The translations under genes and the position numbers were made by a program. Below are positions 17,066 to 25,835 of a stretch of DNA of 64,000 nt, piece after piece. Source of the stretch: Arthrobacter sp. DWC3 (GTDB lineage: Bacteria; Actinomycetota; Actinomycetes; Actinomycetales; Micrococcaceae); contig NZ_PJIP01000003.1 in NCBI RefSeq assembly GCF_002929375.1, positions 319,870-383,869 of the forward strand, given 5' to 3'. The notes under the pieces were generated by a model. The model saw nothing but the letters and a program-made list of their open reading frames with translations. It ran no database searches and was not told the origin of the DNA. Each line of letters starts with the position of its first letter. Within the stretch, counting starts at the first letter, position 1.

Positions 17066-18513
17066 GGGATCCTCCCGCCGGCCCGGCCGACACCGGCGGC
17101 AGAGCCGGCGGCACCACCGAAACTTCCGACGCGCCGTCCGGCCTGCCGGGCCAGCAGCCGGAAGCCGGACTCGAGATCGGGGCCGGTTGCGCTGAAGAGG
17201 TCCGCACGCCCGGCGTCGGGTGCCGTCCTGCCGCGCACACCGTGACGCGGCCCGAGCCGCGCATCCGCCGATGCCCCGACGAACACCGGGATGCCGTCGT
17301 CCCCCATTGCTTCCAGCAGGAGGCGGCGCCGGAGGAGCGTCAGTCGCACCGCTTCGGCCTGGGCCGTCGTCGTCGTTCCCGGTTGCAGCGGAGGCACGCA
17401 GTCCACGCCGGCCACGAGGTGTCCCTGCGCATGCCATAGCCGCAGAAGGCGCGCCGGCTCCGCATCGAGGAAGGCCGAGAACAGGACGACGATGGCGCCC
17501 GGCGGCGGGACGGGATCACGGCGCCGCCGCCTCCGGGGGGCCACCGACAGACCCGCAAGCCGGGTCCGGATCTGTTCGAGGTGCCGGGCTCCGCCCGCGG
17601 AGCGCAGCGGGCGCCGGGTACCGGACAGGTCGTGCAGGCCCACCCGGTCACCGCCGGCCAGGAAGGACGCCGCCACCGTAGTGGCCGCCGCCCGCGCCAC
17701 ATGGAGCGAACCGGGACCCGGGCGGGGCGGCCCCGCTGCGAACCAGTCGGCGGTCGACGCCGGCAGGTCGTGTGCCTGATCGATCACGAGGAAGACGGAG
17801 GCCTCGGCATCGGCATAGGAACGCCGCACCATGAGCCGATCCTGGTCGGTGGAGCGGCGCGCGGTGGCGCGCCAGTCGATCCGCCGCAGTGCATCGCCCG
17901 CCTGCAGGGGTGCCACCGATCGCAGCTCACCACCCTCGCCCGGTCGCCTCGACACGTGGGTGCCGGCGAGGCCGACGAGTCGCCGCGAGCCAGCGCGCGC
18001 GAGGAGGGCACCGATCGACGGGAGGATGCTGACGCGGACCGGCGGGGAGGACACGAAGGGGGAGGACCCCGTGACCTCCGCGATGAAGCGGGCGGCACCG
18101 TAGGACAGGACGTCGCGTTCGCCCGAGAACGGTGCATGGACCAGCAGCGGACATTCCTCGCCGGTCCTCAGGACGAGCGCGTCCGGCGGGCAGCCTGGCG
18201 CGGCCAGGATCGTCGCGACGAGCCCGTCGGCCGACGGGCCGCCCGACCCCTGTGTGAGCAGCAGGCGCAACCGGGAGCCCTGTACCTCGGTCCTCCTGTC
18301 GGGGGTGACGTCGACGAGCCGCGCTTCCCCGACGCCCGGCGTCGGACGGCCCGCGAGGGCGAGGAGGGCGAACGGCGCTGCGAGCGCGACGGCGTCGGGC
18401 CGGCCCGCGACGAAGCCCGCCACCACGCACACGAGCGCCAGGATGACCGCCAGGGCCGCTCCGGGGGATCGGGCGGGTCCGGTGGCTCTGCTCCCGGTCC
18501 TGCCCCTACCCAT
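17062..18513 (-). CDS. DUF58 domain-containing protein
   Basis: This 483-residue protein has two N-terminal hydrophobic segments (about residues 18-52) and a DUF58 domain whose hallmark, LRRIDWRATARR, is at about residue 205, followed by a VWA-like region (FLVIDQAHD). DUF58 proteins accompany MoxR ATPases in stress or cell-envelope maturation clusters. Its ATG at 18513 lies inside the end of moxR (8-bp overlap). The C-terminus is rich in Gly and Ala. Exact function is unknown for the family. Confidence 0.85.
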   Translation of the reverse strand: MGRGRTGSRATGPARSPGAALAVILALVCVVAGFVAGRPDAVALAAPFALLALAGRPTPGVGEARLVDVTPDRRTEVQGSRLRLLLTQGSGGPSADGLVATILAAPGCPPDALVLRTGEECPLLVHAPFSGERDVLSYGAARFIAEVTGSSPFVSSPPVRVSILPSIGALLARAGSRRLVGLAGTHVSRRPGEGGELRSVAPLQAGDALRRIDWRATARRSTDQDRLMVRRSYADAEASVFLVIDQAHDLPASTADWFAAGPPRPGPGSLHVARAAATTVAASFLAGGDRVGLHDLSGTRRPLRSAGGARHLEQIRTRLAGLSVAPRRRRRRDPVPPPGAIVVLFSAFLDAEPARLLRLWHAQGHLVAGVDCVPPLQPGTTTTAQAEAVRLTLLRRRLLLEAMGDDGIPVFVGASADARLGPRHGVRGRTAPDAGRADLFSATGPDLESGFRLLARQAGRRVGSFGGAAGSAAGVGRAGGRIP

Positions 18514-19525
18514 GGGGCACGGTCGACGGCGTGGGCACCTCGGCCAGCACGTCGCTCACCACGCGCTCCGCGGTCACCCCCTGCGCCCAGGACGACGGCG
18601 TCAGGGTGAGCCGGTGCGCGAGGACCGCCACGGCGCCCTCCTTCACGTCCTCCGGGAGGACGAAGGTACGCCCGTCGAGGACGGCGAGGGCGCGGCCGAG
18701 GAGCACGAGTGCCTGGGAGCCCCGCGGGGAGGCACCTACCTCGACGTCCGGGTGCCGACGTGTCGCCGCGGTGAGGCGCACCGCATAGTCGATGACGTCG
18801 TCGTCCACGCTCACGGACTCGACCGCGGCCTGCAGGCGCAGCAGCCCGTCTGCCGTGGTCACGTTCGCCACGTGCGTCTCGTCCTGCCGCCGTGCGAGGC
18901 GCCGCGCGATGATGTCCTGCTCGCCGCCGGGACCGGGATACCCGAAGCGGAGGCGCACCAGGAAGCGGTCCAGCTGCGCCTCGGGCAGCGGGTACGTGCC
19001 CTCGAACTCGATGGGGTTGGACGTCGCGAAGACGTGGAACGGTCGTCGCAGCGGAAGGGTGGTGCCCTCCACGGACACCTGGGCCTCGGCCATGGCCTCC
19101 AGCAGCGCGGACTGGGTCTTGGGGGAGGTCCTGTTGATCTCGTCGGCGAGGAACAGCCCGGCGAAGACCGGCCCCGGCTTGAACTCGAACTCCCGCGTGG
19201 CCGGGTTGAAGATGGAGGACCCGGTGACGTCGGAGGGCAGGAGGTCGGGCGTGAACTGAAGGCGCCGGAAGTCGAGCCCGAGCGCCTGGGCGAGGGTCTT
19301 GGCGGCGAGCGTCTTGCCGAGGCCGGGGAGGTCCTCGAAGAGCACGTGGCCACCGGAGAGGACTGCCGCGAGCGCCAGGCGGAGCGCACCCTCGGCGCCG
19401 ACGACGACTGTTCCCGTGCGGTCCAGCACCTCCCGGCCCACCCGGGCAGCGGTCTCGGGGTCGAGTGCCGGGGAGGTGCCCGGGACGGCGTCCGGGTGGA
19501 GGGCGTGGGGATCGACGGTGCTCAT
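18506..19525 (-). CDS. MoxR family AAA+ ATPase
   Basis: This 339-residue AAA+ ATPase has Walker A in LPGLGKTLAAKT (about residues 64-75), Walker B in GLFLADEINR, and a sensor segment FATSNPIE; a C-terminal lid domain follows. MoxR ATPases act as chaperone-like factors in protein complex maturation, usually with VWA or DUF58 partners, as here. The ATG at 19525 has AGGAGA upstream. It overlaps both neighbours, which indicates coupled translation within a five-gene operon. Confidence 0.9.
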   Translation of the reverse strand: MSTVDPHALHPDAVPGTSPALDPETAARVGREVLDRTGTVVVGAEGALRLALAAVLSGGHVLFEDLPGLGKTLAAKTLAQALGLDFRRLQFTPDLLPSDVTGSSIFNPATREFEFKPGPVFAGLFLADEINRTSPKTQSALLEAMAEAQVSVEGTTLPLRRPFHVFATSNPIEFEGTYPLPEAQLDRFLVRLRFGYPGPGGEQDIIARRLARRQDETHVANVTTADGLLRLQAAVESVSVDDDVIDYAVRLTAATRRHPDVEVGASPRGSQALVLLGRALAVLDGRTFVLPEDVKEGAVAVLAHRLTLTPSSWAQGVTAERVVSDVLAEVPTPSTVPHG

Positions 19526-19983
19526 GCGGTCTCCTGGGGACGGGGTGCAGGGGGCGCGCCCGGGGTGAGGACGAGCGCTTCGAGTTCGTCGACGACGGCC
19601 CGGAGTTCCCTGGGTGTCAGCGAGAGGGGCTGGGGCTGTGTGGTGAACGCACGAAGGGCGTCGCTGCGCGGCGCGTCCGGCCGAGCCGCCGCCACCAGGA
19701 CCGCGAGCGACTGCACCTCGAGGACCGCCCGCGCTCCGGGTTCCGCCGACGCCAGCGAGAACTCGAGCGAGTGGAGGTCGGCGAGGCCGAGGACCGGGTC
19801 GGGGAGCGGGGGCAGGACGACGCGCGGGACGTCGACGGCTTCGAGGAGCCCGTTGGCCACGCCGGCAGCGACCGCCGCACCCAGGAGCATGACGGCATGG
19901 CGGGTGTCGAGACCGAAGAACCATCCTGCCGTGACGGCGAGGACGACCAGGACGGCGGTGACGCCCCACGCCGAGCGCGTCAC
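19522..19983 (-). CDS. uncharacterised membrane protein of the MoxR operon
   Basis: This 153-residue protein has two N-terminal hydrophobic segments (about residues 7-45) and a cytoplasmic, Leu/Ala-rich tail. I recognise no domain. It begins with GTG at 19983, overlapping the DUF4129 stop as GTGA, and its own stop overlaps the moxR start by 4 bp. Such a small two-helix protein between DUF4129 and MoxR genes recurs in Arthrobacter-type clusters from memory, which is not checked here. Confidence 0.7.
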   Translation of the reverse strand: MTRSAWGVTAVLVVLAVTAGWFFGLDTRHAVMLLGAAVAAGVANGLLEAVDVPRVVLPPLPDPVLGLADLHSLEFSLASAEPGARAVLEVQSLAVLVAAARPDAPRSDALRAFTTQPQPLSLTPRELRAVVDELEALVLTPGAPPAPRPQETA

Positions 19984-20735
19984 CGGGCCTCCGCCCGGCG
20001 CGCAGGGTCGGATGTGCCGCGGGAGGGCAGGGCAGCCGAGAGTTCCCTCACGGCGGTGAGCGCCCGCTCCTGGTCGTCCCGGCCGAGCGGTGACGGGGTG
20101 CCGCCGCCTGCCCGGCCGAACCGGGCCCGCTGGTAGAGACCCACGAGGACGGCCAGCGGAGCGGGGGACAGGTCGAGGGCCGCTGCTGCGACGGCGGCGA
20201 AGTCCGACGTCGTCTGGGCCCGGGTCCGCACCACGCCTGCCGCGGCGCACAGACATTCGAAGTCGAGCCAGCACCGGATGACGGCGTCGGAGGTGTCCGC
20301 ACCCGCGGCCAGGAGCGCCTGCGAGGAGTCCGTCCAGTCCCGGAGGGCGTGGGCCGCGAGGACGCGGAGATCCTGCCGCTGCAGGGCGGTCTGCTCGGAC
20401 GGACCGTCCTCGGACTCGCGCTGCGTGCGGAACCGGAGCAGGAATCGCATGAGCAGGGCGAGCCCCACCATCCCCAGGACCACCACCGCGGCCACGGCCC
20501 AGTCGCCGCCGATCTCGAGTCGCTCGCCGTCGGGCAGGGGGTCGGGGCTGCCGGTGGCGGTCGGTACGGGAGTGTCCGGCTGATCCTGGACGGCGGCCGG
20601 CGGTCCCACCACGGGGTCCGCCGAGAAGTCGCCCATGAAGGCCGCCGCGAGGACGGCGAGAACCAGCATGGCGACGGTGAGGGCGGGGGCTGCGGATGCA
20701 GGGGACACGCGCAACGGCCTGAGCTTCGTCGCCAC
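19980..20735 (-). CDS. DUF4129 domain-containing membrane protein
   Basis: This 251-residue protein is the first gene of the five-gene operon. It has an N-terminal hydrophobic segment (about 18-36), an extracytoplasmic Pro/Thr-rich stretch, a second membrane helix (about 80-98), and a cytoplasmic DUF4129 region that includes RFGRAGGG near residue 205. DUF4129 domains often follow transglutaminase domains; here the domain stands alone. The start is GTG at 20735. Confidence 0.75.
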   Translation of the reverse strand: MATKLRPLRVSPASAAPALTVAMLVLAVLAAAFMGDFSADPVVGPPAAVQDQPDTPVPTATGSPDPLPDGERLEIGGDWAVAAVVVLGMVGLALLMRFLLRFRTQRESEDGPSEQTALQRQDLRVLAAHALRDWTDSSQALLAAGADTSDAVIRCWLDFECLCAAAGVVRTRAQTTSDFAAVAAAALDLSPAPLAVLVGLYQRARFGRAGGGTPSPLGRDDQERALTAVRELSAALPSRGTSDPARRAEAR

Positions 20736-20792
20736 GCTTCCCCCGCCGGTCGGTGCCAGTGCGGTCCCGTGGACCGCGTGCTGGAGAGCCTA

Positions 20793-20833
20793 CCAAAAGC
20801 AGAACCGCCGCCGGCCTGATGGCCGACGGCGGT
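20793..20833 (-). terminator. intrinsic terminator of tRNA-Arg
   Basis: On the minus strand a 13-bp stem with one mismatch and a 4-nt loop (20804-20833) is followed by TCTGCTTTT (20794-20803). It lies just downstream of the tRNA and is the only clear hairpin with a T-rich tail in this region. Confidence 0.7.
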
Positions 20834-20848
20834 GGACTCTGCGTGAGT

Positions 20849-20925
20849 CTGGTGCCCTCGATAGGATTCGAACCTACGACCTTCTGCTCCGGAGGCAGAC
20901 GCTCTATCCCCTGAGCTACGAAGGC
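20849..20925 (-). tRNA. tRNA-Arg (anticodon CCG)
   Basis: A complete cloverleaf is visible on the minus strand. The acceptor arm GCCTTCG pairs with CGAGGGC, the D-arm contains AGCTCAGGGGATAGAGC, the anticodon stem TCTGC/GCAGA encloses the loop CTCCGGA with anticodon CCG, and the T-loop is TTCGAATC. The discriminator is A and CCA is encoded at 20849-20851. It reads CGG codons, which are frequent in this GC-rich genome. Confidence 0.96.
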
Positions 20926-21015
20926 AGACACGGATGTTTCCGTGCCCGTTAGGGACTTGTAGAGCTTAGCAGGTGACGCATCCGTGGGAAAACGCCGGAG
21001 CCGCTTCGGGCTGCG

Positions 21016-22527
21016 TCAGTAGCCCAGGAAGGCATCCGTCCTCACCCGCGACACACCCGCGGAGCGCACTGCCGCGCGGAAGTCGCCGATGAAGGACGGT
21101 GATCCCGAGACGAGCACTGTGCGGTTCGCGAGATCCGGCACGGCGGCCAGGAGGTCCGCCGCCGAAGCATCCGCCCCCGCGTACGTCCAGGAATCGGGCA
21201 GCGCAGGGACGTCGCTGCCGGCGGGCAGGAACAGGACCACGCGCGTGCCGAGCCCGGCCAGTTCGTCGCGGAACGCGATCTCCTGGGCGTCACGCACCAC
21301 GTAGACGAGGACGACGTCGCGGGTCTCGCCCCGTGCGGCGAGGTCCCTGAGCTGGCTGATGAACGGGGTCACACCGATGCCGCCCGCGGCGAGCAGCAGC
21401 GGGACGGACGGATCGCGCGGCAGGCAGAAGTCGCCGCCCACGAGCGTGCCGGTGATCCGCGCGTTCTCGGGCAGGTCGAGCAGGGCCTTCTTGAACGAGC
21501 TGCCCGACTCGGTGGTGCGCAGCCCGAAGGTGACGGCGTCGCCCTGCTGGGGCGCGGAGGTGATGCTGAAGACCCTCCGGCTGCCGCGGCTGTCCGCCCC
21601 GCGGTGCGGCAGGCTCAGCTCCATGTACTGGCCTGCCCGGAACCGCACGGGCTTCGTCGGCGCGAAGACGAGTTCGGTGCTGGTCGGCGTGAGCCGCCGG
21701 GAACCGGCGAAGGACAGCCGGACCCCCCGCCGCTGTCCCATGAGGAACGCCACGGCGTTGCCGATCACGAGCGCGAACTCGGGGCCGAGGAACACCGGCC
21801 CGACGGAGAGCTGGAGCGCGAACACCACGGCCACGATCGCCGCGAAGAGCCACTGCTGCCGGCGCAGCGGGGGCAGGGTGAGCGGTTCGGTCATCATGAA
21901 GCCGAGCAGGAACAGGACGGGGTAGGACGTCAGCACGAGCTGGAGCCCGGCCCCGGGGGCCATGCCGCCCTGCACCAGGCCGACGAGGAGGATCCCGAGC
22001 GCCACGACGAGGAACACCGCCGCCATGGACAGCTTCCGCGTGCGGTACAGGAGCAGGGCGGCGCCCACCGCGACGACGGGCAGCATGTAGGCGTTGGCGA
22101 CCCACCAGGCAGCAGCGCCGACCCCGAGCAGCGTGGCCACCACGGCGCCCGCCGCTGCCGGGTTGACGATGTGGCGCCCGCGGAAGGCCAGGAGGAACTT
22201 CGAGGCGCCGGCGGCCGCGCCGGCCGCGAGGACGCCCCCGAGCCCTGCGGCGGTGCTGGACGGGAACATGATGAGGAACAGGATCAGGCCCGTGATGAGG
22301 GAGGACTCGCTGTGGGGCCGGAGCCGCAGGATCAGCGCCATCAGGCGGGTGCCGACGATCGTGCCGCCGACCGCGGCCGCGAGCGTCCCGCCGAGCTCGG
22401 CGGGCGTGTAGGCGAGGAGTCCCGCCACCGACAGGACGAACGCCTCGACGGTCAGCACCAGCAGGAGCGTCAGCGTCAGCCGGTACATGGTCATGCGGCC
22501 CAGCAGGCCGTCGAGTACTGCGGTCAT
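21016..22527 (-). CDS. NqrB/RnfD-like membrane protein fused to a flavodoxin-reductase (FNR) domain
   Basis: This 503-residue protein has about ten hydrophobic segments in its first 275 residues, resembling the NqrB/RnfD membrane family, and a cytoplasmic ferredoxin-NADP reductase-like domain after about 285. The FNR part shows the flavin-binding segment RVFSIT and the nucleotide-binding GGIGVTPF. It would pass electrons from NAD(P)H through flavin across the membrane. The gene follows apbE with a 4-bp overlap, and the FMN-binding lipoprotein is upstream. The combination predicts transfer to extracytoplasmic covalently bound FMN; the final acceptor is unknown. Confidence 0.82.
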   Translation of the reverse strand: MTAVLDGLLGRMTMYRLTLTLLLVLTVEAFVLSVAGLLAYTPAELGGTLAAAVGGTIVGTRLMALILRLRPHSESSLITGLILFLIMFPSSTAAGLGGVLAAGAAAGASKFLLAFRGRHIVNPAAAGAVVATLLGVGAAAWWVANAYMLPVVAVGAALLLYRTRKLSMAAVFLVVALGILLVGLVQGGMAPGAGLQLVLTSYPVLFLLGFMMTEPLTLPPLRRQQWLFAAIVAVVFALQLSVGPVFLGPEFALVIGNAVAFLMGQRRGVRLSFAGSRRLTPTSTELVFAPTKPVRFRAGQYMELSLPHRGADSRGSRRVFSITSAPQQGDAVTFGLRTTESGSSFKKALLDLPENARITGTLVGGDFCLPRDPSVPLLLAAGGIGVTPFISQLRDLAARGETRDVVLVYVVRDAQEIAFRDELAGLGTRVVLFLPAGSDVPALPDSWTYAGADASAADLLAAVPDLANRTVLVSGSPSFIGDFRAAVRSAGVSRVRTDAFLGY

Positions 22528-23384
22528 GGGAACAGGGCTCCTTGGAGTGCGGCGGACGAGCGGGCGCGACCGTCCGAGTACACGAGGACGTAGTCGAAGT
22601 CGAAGACCGCGGCGAGGTCGGCGGGGTCCGCCACGAACAGGGCCGTGCACAGGCCGTCCGCGGTCATCGTGTCCGAGGCGAGCACCCAGGTGGCGACGAC
22701 GGTGTCGACGCAGCGCCCCGTCCGGGCATCGAGGACGTGGTGGAGTCCGTCGCCCCACACGCGGCGGTTGGCCGCCGACGCGCACAGCGCCCCGGAGCCG
22801 AGCCGCACCGTCCCGATGGCCGACGTCGGATCGTAGGGATGCTCGAGCGCGACGGTGATCGTGCCGGTCCCGGCCCGACGCATGTCGCCGCTCGCATCGA
22901 CGATCACGTCCTCGTGGCCCTGGGACACGAGGTACTCCAGCATCAGGTCGACGAGCTGGCCCTTGCCCGCGGCGCCCACGTCGAGGAGGGCGGGTGCGTC
23001 CAGGGTGACGCCGTCGTCCGTCCAGTCCAGCAGGCCCTCCCAGGCGCGGGAGGGCGCAGGCGCCGCGGTGGGGACGAAGGAGTACCCGGCGTCGTACCCC
23101 AGGGCGGCCAGGCGCTCGCCGACCAGCGGGGAGACCCCGCCGCCGGTCACGTCGTGGAGGGTCCGCAGGAGCCGGCCGAGGGCGGCTCCGTGGCGCGGCA
23201 GCGGCAGGAATCCTCCTGCCATCGCGAGGGCCGTGACGCCGGAGTCCGCGCGGAAGCGTGAATAGAGGGCGTCGTACTCCTCGGCGAGGCGCAGGAGCGT
23301 GGCGCGCTGCCCGGGCGGGAGCGCCGCGCCGGTGTCGACCCGCCAACGGGTGCCGATCGCCTGGAAGCCGAAGGAGTCCGTCAT
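22524..23384 (-). CDS. apbE: FAD:protein FMN transferase (ApbE)
   Basis: This 286-residue protein matches ApbE: GAAGKGQLVD (about residues 150-160) and the metal/flavin region VLASDTMTADGLCTALFV (about 235-252) are present. ApbE cleaves FAD and attaches FMN to a Thr of target proteins outside the cytoplasmic membrane. The likely target is the FMN-binding lipoprotein encoded 6 bp upstream. No signal peptide is obvious, so export or a cytoplasmic role for modification is unclear. Its stop overlaps the start of the membrane flavoreductase. Confidence 0.88.
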   Translation of the reverse strand: MTDSFGFQAIGTRWRVDTGAALPPGQRATLLRLAEEYDALYSRFRADSGVTALAMAGGFLPLPRHGAALGRLLRTLHDVTGGGVSPLVGERLAALGYDAGYSFVPTAAPAPSRAWEGLLDWTDDGVTLDAPALLDVGAAGKGQLVDLMLEYLVSQGHEDVIVDASGDMRRAGTGTITVALEHPYDPTSAIGTVRLGSGALCASAANRRVWGDGLHHVLDARTGRCVDTVVATWVLASDTMTADGLCTALFVADPADLAAVFDFDYVLVYSDGRARSSAALQGALFP

Positions 23385-23390
23385 GGGTGC

Positions 23391-23951
23391 CTAGAGCCGG
23401 GCGTCGCTCTTGATCTTGTCGGTCGCCTCGTTGAAGCCGCCGCTGGTGAGGGAGGACCCGGCCACCTTATCGACCGCGAGATCGTCGAGCTTCCTGCCCA
23501 CGATCGCGTCCGAGATGCCGCCCGCGAACCGCTCCTGGTACATGGTGGTGGTCGGGTTATCGGGCATGGGCTCCACCTCGACGGCGGTCACGACGTCGGC
23601 CTCGAGGGTGATCGTCACGCCCACCTCCTCCGGACCGGCCGGCGACTGGTAGGAACCGGTCTCGGTGTAGGTGCCGTCCTCGTACGACTGGCCCGCGGCT
23701 CCCGCACCCCCGGCGCCGGCCTCCGTCGTCGCCCCGCTCGCCGGCGCGTCCGCCCCGGCGGACGCCTCGGTCGAGGTCTCCGCCTGGGAGTCCGGTGCAG
23801 GAGGTTCGGCCTCCGCGCCCGCGCAGCCCGCCGCCCCGAGGATCGAGACCGCCGCGAGGGCCGTCAGGACCCGGCGGGGGAGCGGGGACGCGGCCCTGCC
23901 GGTCGTCGTGGAGGGCGTGGCGGGGAGGGCGTCGGGAAGGCGAACGGTCAC
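23391..23951 (-). CDS. FMN-binding domain lipoprotein
   Basis: This 186-residue protein has a lipoprotein signal with lipobox GAAGC (Cys 43), a Ala/Ser/Glu/Pro-rich linker to about residue 90, and an FMN-binding domain at about 95-183. The likely flavinylation segment is GSSLTSGGFNEA near the C-terminus, where actinobacterial members carry SSLT instead of the usual SGAT. FMN would be joined to that Thr by the neighbouring ApbE. It starts with GTG at 23951 behind CAGGAG and leads the three-gene operon. Confidence 0.85.
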   Translation of the reverse strand: MTVRLPDALPATPSTTTGRAASPLPRRVLTALAAVSILGAAGCAGAEAEPPAPDSQAETSTEASAGADAPASGATTEAGAGGAGAAGQSYEDGTYTETGSYQSPAGPEEVGVTITLEADVVTAVEVEPMPDNPTTTMYQERFAGGISDAIVGRKLDDLAVDKVAGSSLTSGGFNEATDKIKSDARL

Positions 23952-24180
23952 GGTGTGCTCCTGGGAGGTCGGCGGGACGGGACCGGGCGAGACGACCCGG
24001 CTCCGGTGGATCGGTTGAAGCTCGAACTAATGTGCCTGTCCCGTCCAACGTTCCACGGCGTCATTCGTTTCCTCCAGCACATCGGACTGTCGCGTGGAGC
24101 ACAAGGGGCCTGCGGATGCAGCACTCGTCGCCGTCGCGTCGGCTGCGTCACGCGAATCGGGGCGCCGAGGTGCGCGCCGC

Positions 24181-24186
24181 TATGCT
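24181..24186 (+). promoter_or_regulatory. -10 box of argS (leaderless type)
   Basis: TATGCT ends 6 nt before the GTG start of argS. No ribosome-binding site precedes the start. Confidence 0.6.
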
Positions 24187-24192
24187 GGTCGG

Positions 24193-25833
24193 GTGACTCC
24201 CGAAGAACTCTCTGCCGCTATTTCCGCCTGCCTGAAGGCCGCCGTCGAGGCCGGCGAACTCCAGCTCGACCTCCCCTCCGAGGTGCGCGTGGAGCGACCG
24301 AAGAACCGGGACCACGGCGACTGGGCCACCAACATCGCCCTGCAGCTCGGCAAGAAGGCCGGCATGAACCCGCGCGAGTTCGCCCAGCTGCTCAGTGACC
24401 GCCTCGCGGGCATCGACGGCGTCAAGAGCGTGGACATCGCCGGTCCCGGCTTCCTCAACATCACGCTCGACGCCGGAGCCGCGGGCGAGCTGGCCCGCAC
24501 CATCGTCGACGCCGGCCCCGCCTACGGCACCAACGAGGCGCTCGCCGGCCACACCGTCAACATGGAGTTCGTGTCCGCCAATCCGACGGGCCCGCTGCAC
24601 CTCGCGCACACGCGCTGGGCGGCCCTCGGCGACTCCATCGCCCGCGTGCTCCGCGCCAGCGGCGCGCAGGTGACCACCGAGTACTACATCAACGACGCCG
24701 GCACGCAGATGAACAACTTCGCGGCCTCCGTCCTCGCGACCATCAAGGGACACCCGACGCCCGAGGGCGGGTACCCCGGCGAGTACATCGCCGACCTCGG
24801 CCGCGCGGTGCTCGCCGCCCGGCCCGACGTCGCGGACCTCGAGGACGACGCCGCCCTCCCGGTGGTGCGCGCCCTCGCCTACGAGGCGCAGATGGCCGAC
24901 ATCGAGGAGACGCTGAAGGACTTCGGCGTGCACTTCGACGTGTTCTTCTCCGAGTCCGCCCTGCACGAGGGCGGAGCGGTGGAGCAGGCCGTCGACCGCC
25001 TGCGCGAGCAGGGCCACGTCTTCGACGAGGACGGCGCCGTCTGGCTCCGCACCACCGACTTCGGCGACGACAAGGACCGCGTCCTCATCCGGGCCAACGG
25101 CGAACCCACCTACTTCGCCTCCGACGCCGCCTACTACCTCTCCAAGAAGGACCGCGGCTTCCCCGAGAAGATCTACCTCCTCGGCGCCGACCACCACGGC
25201 TACATCGGCCGCCTCAAGGCCATCGCTGCCTGTGCCGGCGACGACATGGAGCAGAACATCCAGGTCCTCATCGGCCAGATGGTGTCCGTCAACGGCGCCC
25301 GGCTCTCCAAGCGCGCCGGGAACATCATCGAACTGCGGGACCTGCTCGACTGGCTCGGCAAGGACGCGCTGCGCTACTCGCTGGGACGCTCGCCGGCGGA
25401 CTCGGCCATGTCCATCGACCCCGAGCTGCTGCGGAAGAACACCAACGAGAACCCCGTGTTCTATGTCCAGTACGCCCACGCCAGGACACACGCCGTCGGC
25501 CGCAACGCCGTCTCGGCCGGCGTGGACACGAGCACCTTCGACGCCGCCTCGCTCGCCCACCCCACGGAGGGTGAGCTGCTGGCCGCCCTCGGCCAGTTCC
25601 CCGGCGTCGTCGCGCAGTCGGCCACCTTCCGCGAACCGCACCGCGTGGCCCGCCACCTCGAGGTCGTCGCCGGCACCTACCACCGGTGGTACGACGCCTG
25701 CCGTGTCGCGCCGCTCGGCGACGCGCCGGTCGAGGACGTCCACCGCTCACGCCTGTGGCTGAACAACGCCACACAGCAGGTCCTCGCCAACGGCCTCGAC
25801 CTCCTCGGCGTCTCCGCGCCGGAGCGGATGTAG
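24193..25833 (+). CDS. argS: arginyl-tRNA synthetase
   Basis: This 546-residue class I synthetase charges tRNA-Arg. The HIGH-type motif is HLAH at 136-139, the KMSKS-equivalent is LSKRAG at about residue 374, and an N-terminal additional domain and C-terminal DALR domain (VQYAHART onwards) are present. The GTG at 24193 was chosen over an in-frame ATG at 24094 because of the leaderless promoter and the normal N-terminus (TPEELSAAI). It leads the cluster with lysA, which begins 2 nt after its stop, the standard actinobacterial order. Confidence 0.95.
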   Translation: MTPEELSAAISACLKAAVEAGELQLDLPSEVRVERPKNRDHGDWATNIALQLGKKAGMNPREFAQLLSDRLAGIDGVKSVDIAGPGFLNITLDAGAAGELARTIVDAGPAYGTNEALAGHTVNMEFVSANPTGPLHLAHTRWAALGDSIARVLRASGAQVTTEYYINDAGTQMNNFAASVLATIKGHPTPEGGYPGEYIADLGRAVLAARPDVADLEDDAALPVVRALAYEAQMADIEETLKDFGVHFDVFFSESALHEGGAVEQAVDRLREQGHVFDEDGAVWLRTTDFGDDKDRVLIRANGEPTYFASDAAYYLSKKDRGFPEKIYLLGADHHGYIGRLKAIAACAGDDMEQNIQVLIGQMVSVNGARLSKRAGNIIELRDLLDWLGKDALRYSLGRSPADSAMSIDPELLRKNTNENPVFYVQYAHARTHAVGRNAVSAGVDTSTFDAASLAHPTEGELLAALGQFPGVVAQSATFREPHRVARHLEVVAGTYHRWYDACRVAPLGDAPVEDVHRSRLWLNNATQQVLANGLDLLGVSAPERM

Positions 25834-25835
25834 CG

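Noticed and set aside
23952-24180. Promoter in the gap upstream of the FMN-binding lipoprotein
   Set aside because: Several TA-rich hexamers exist but none has good spacing to the GTG start.
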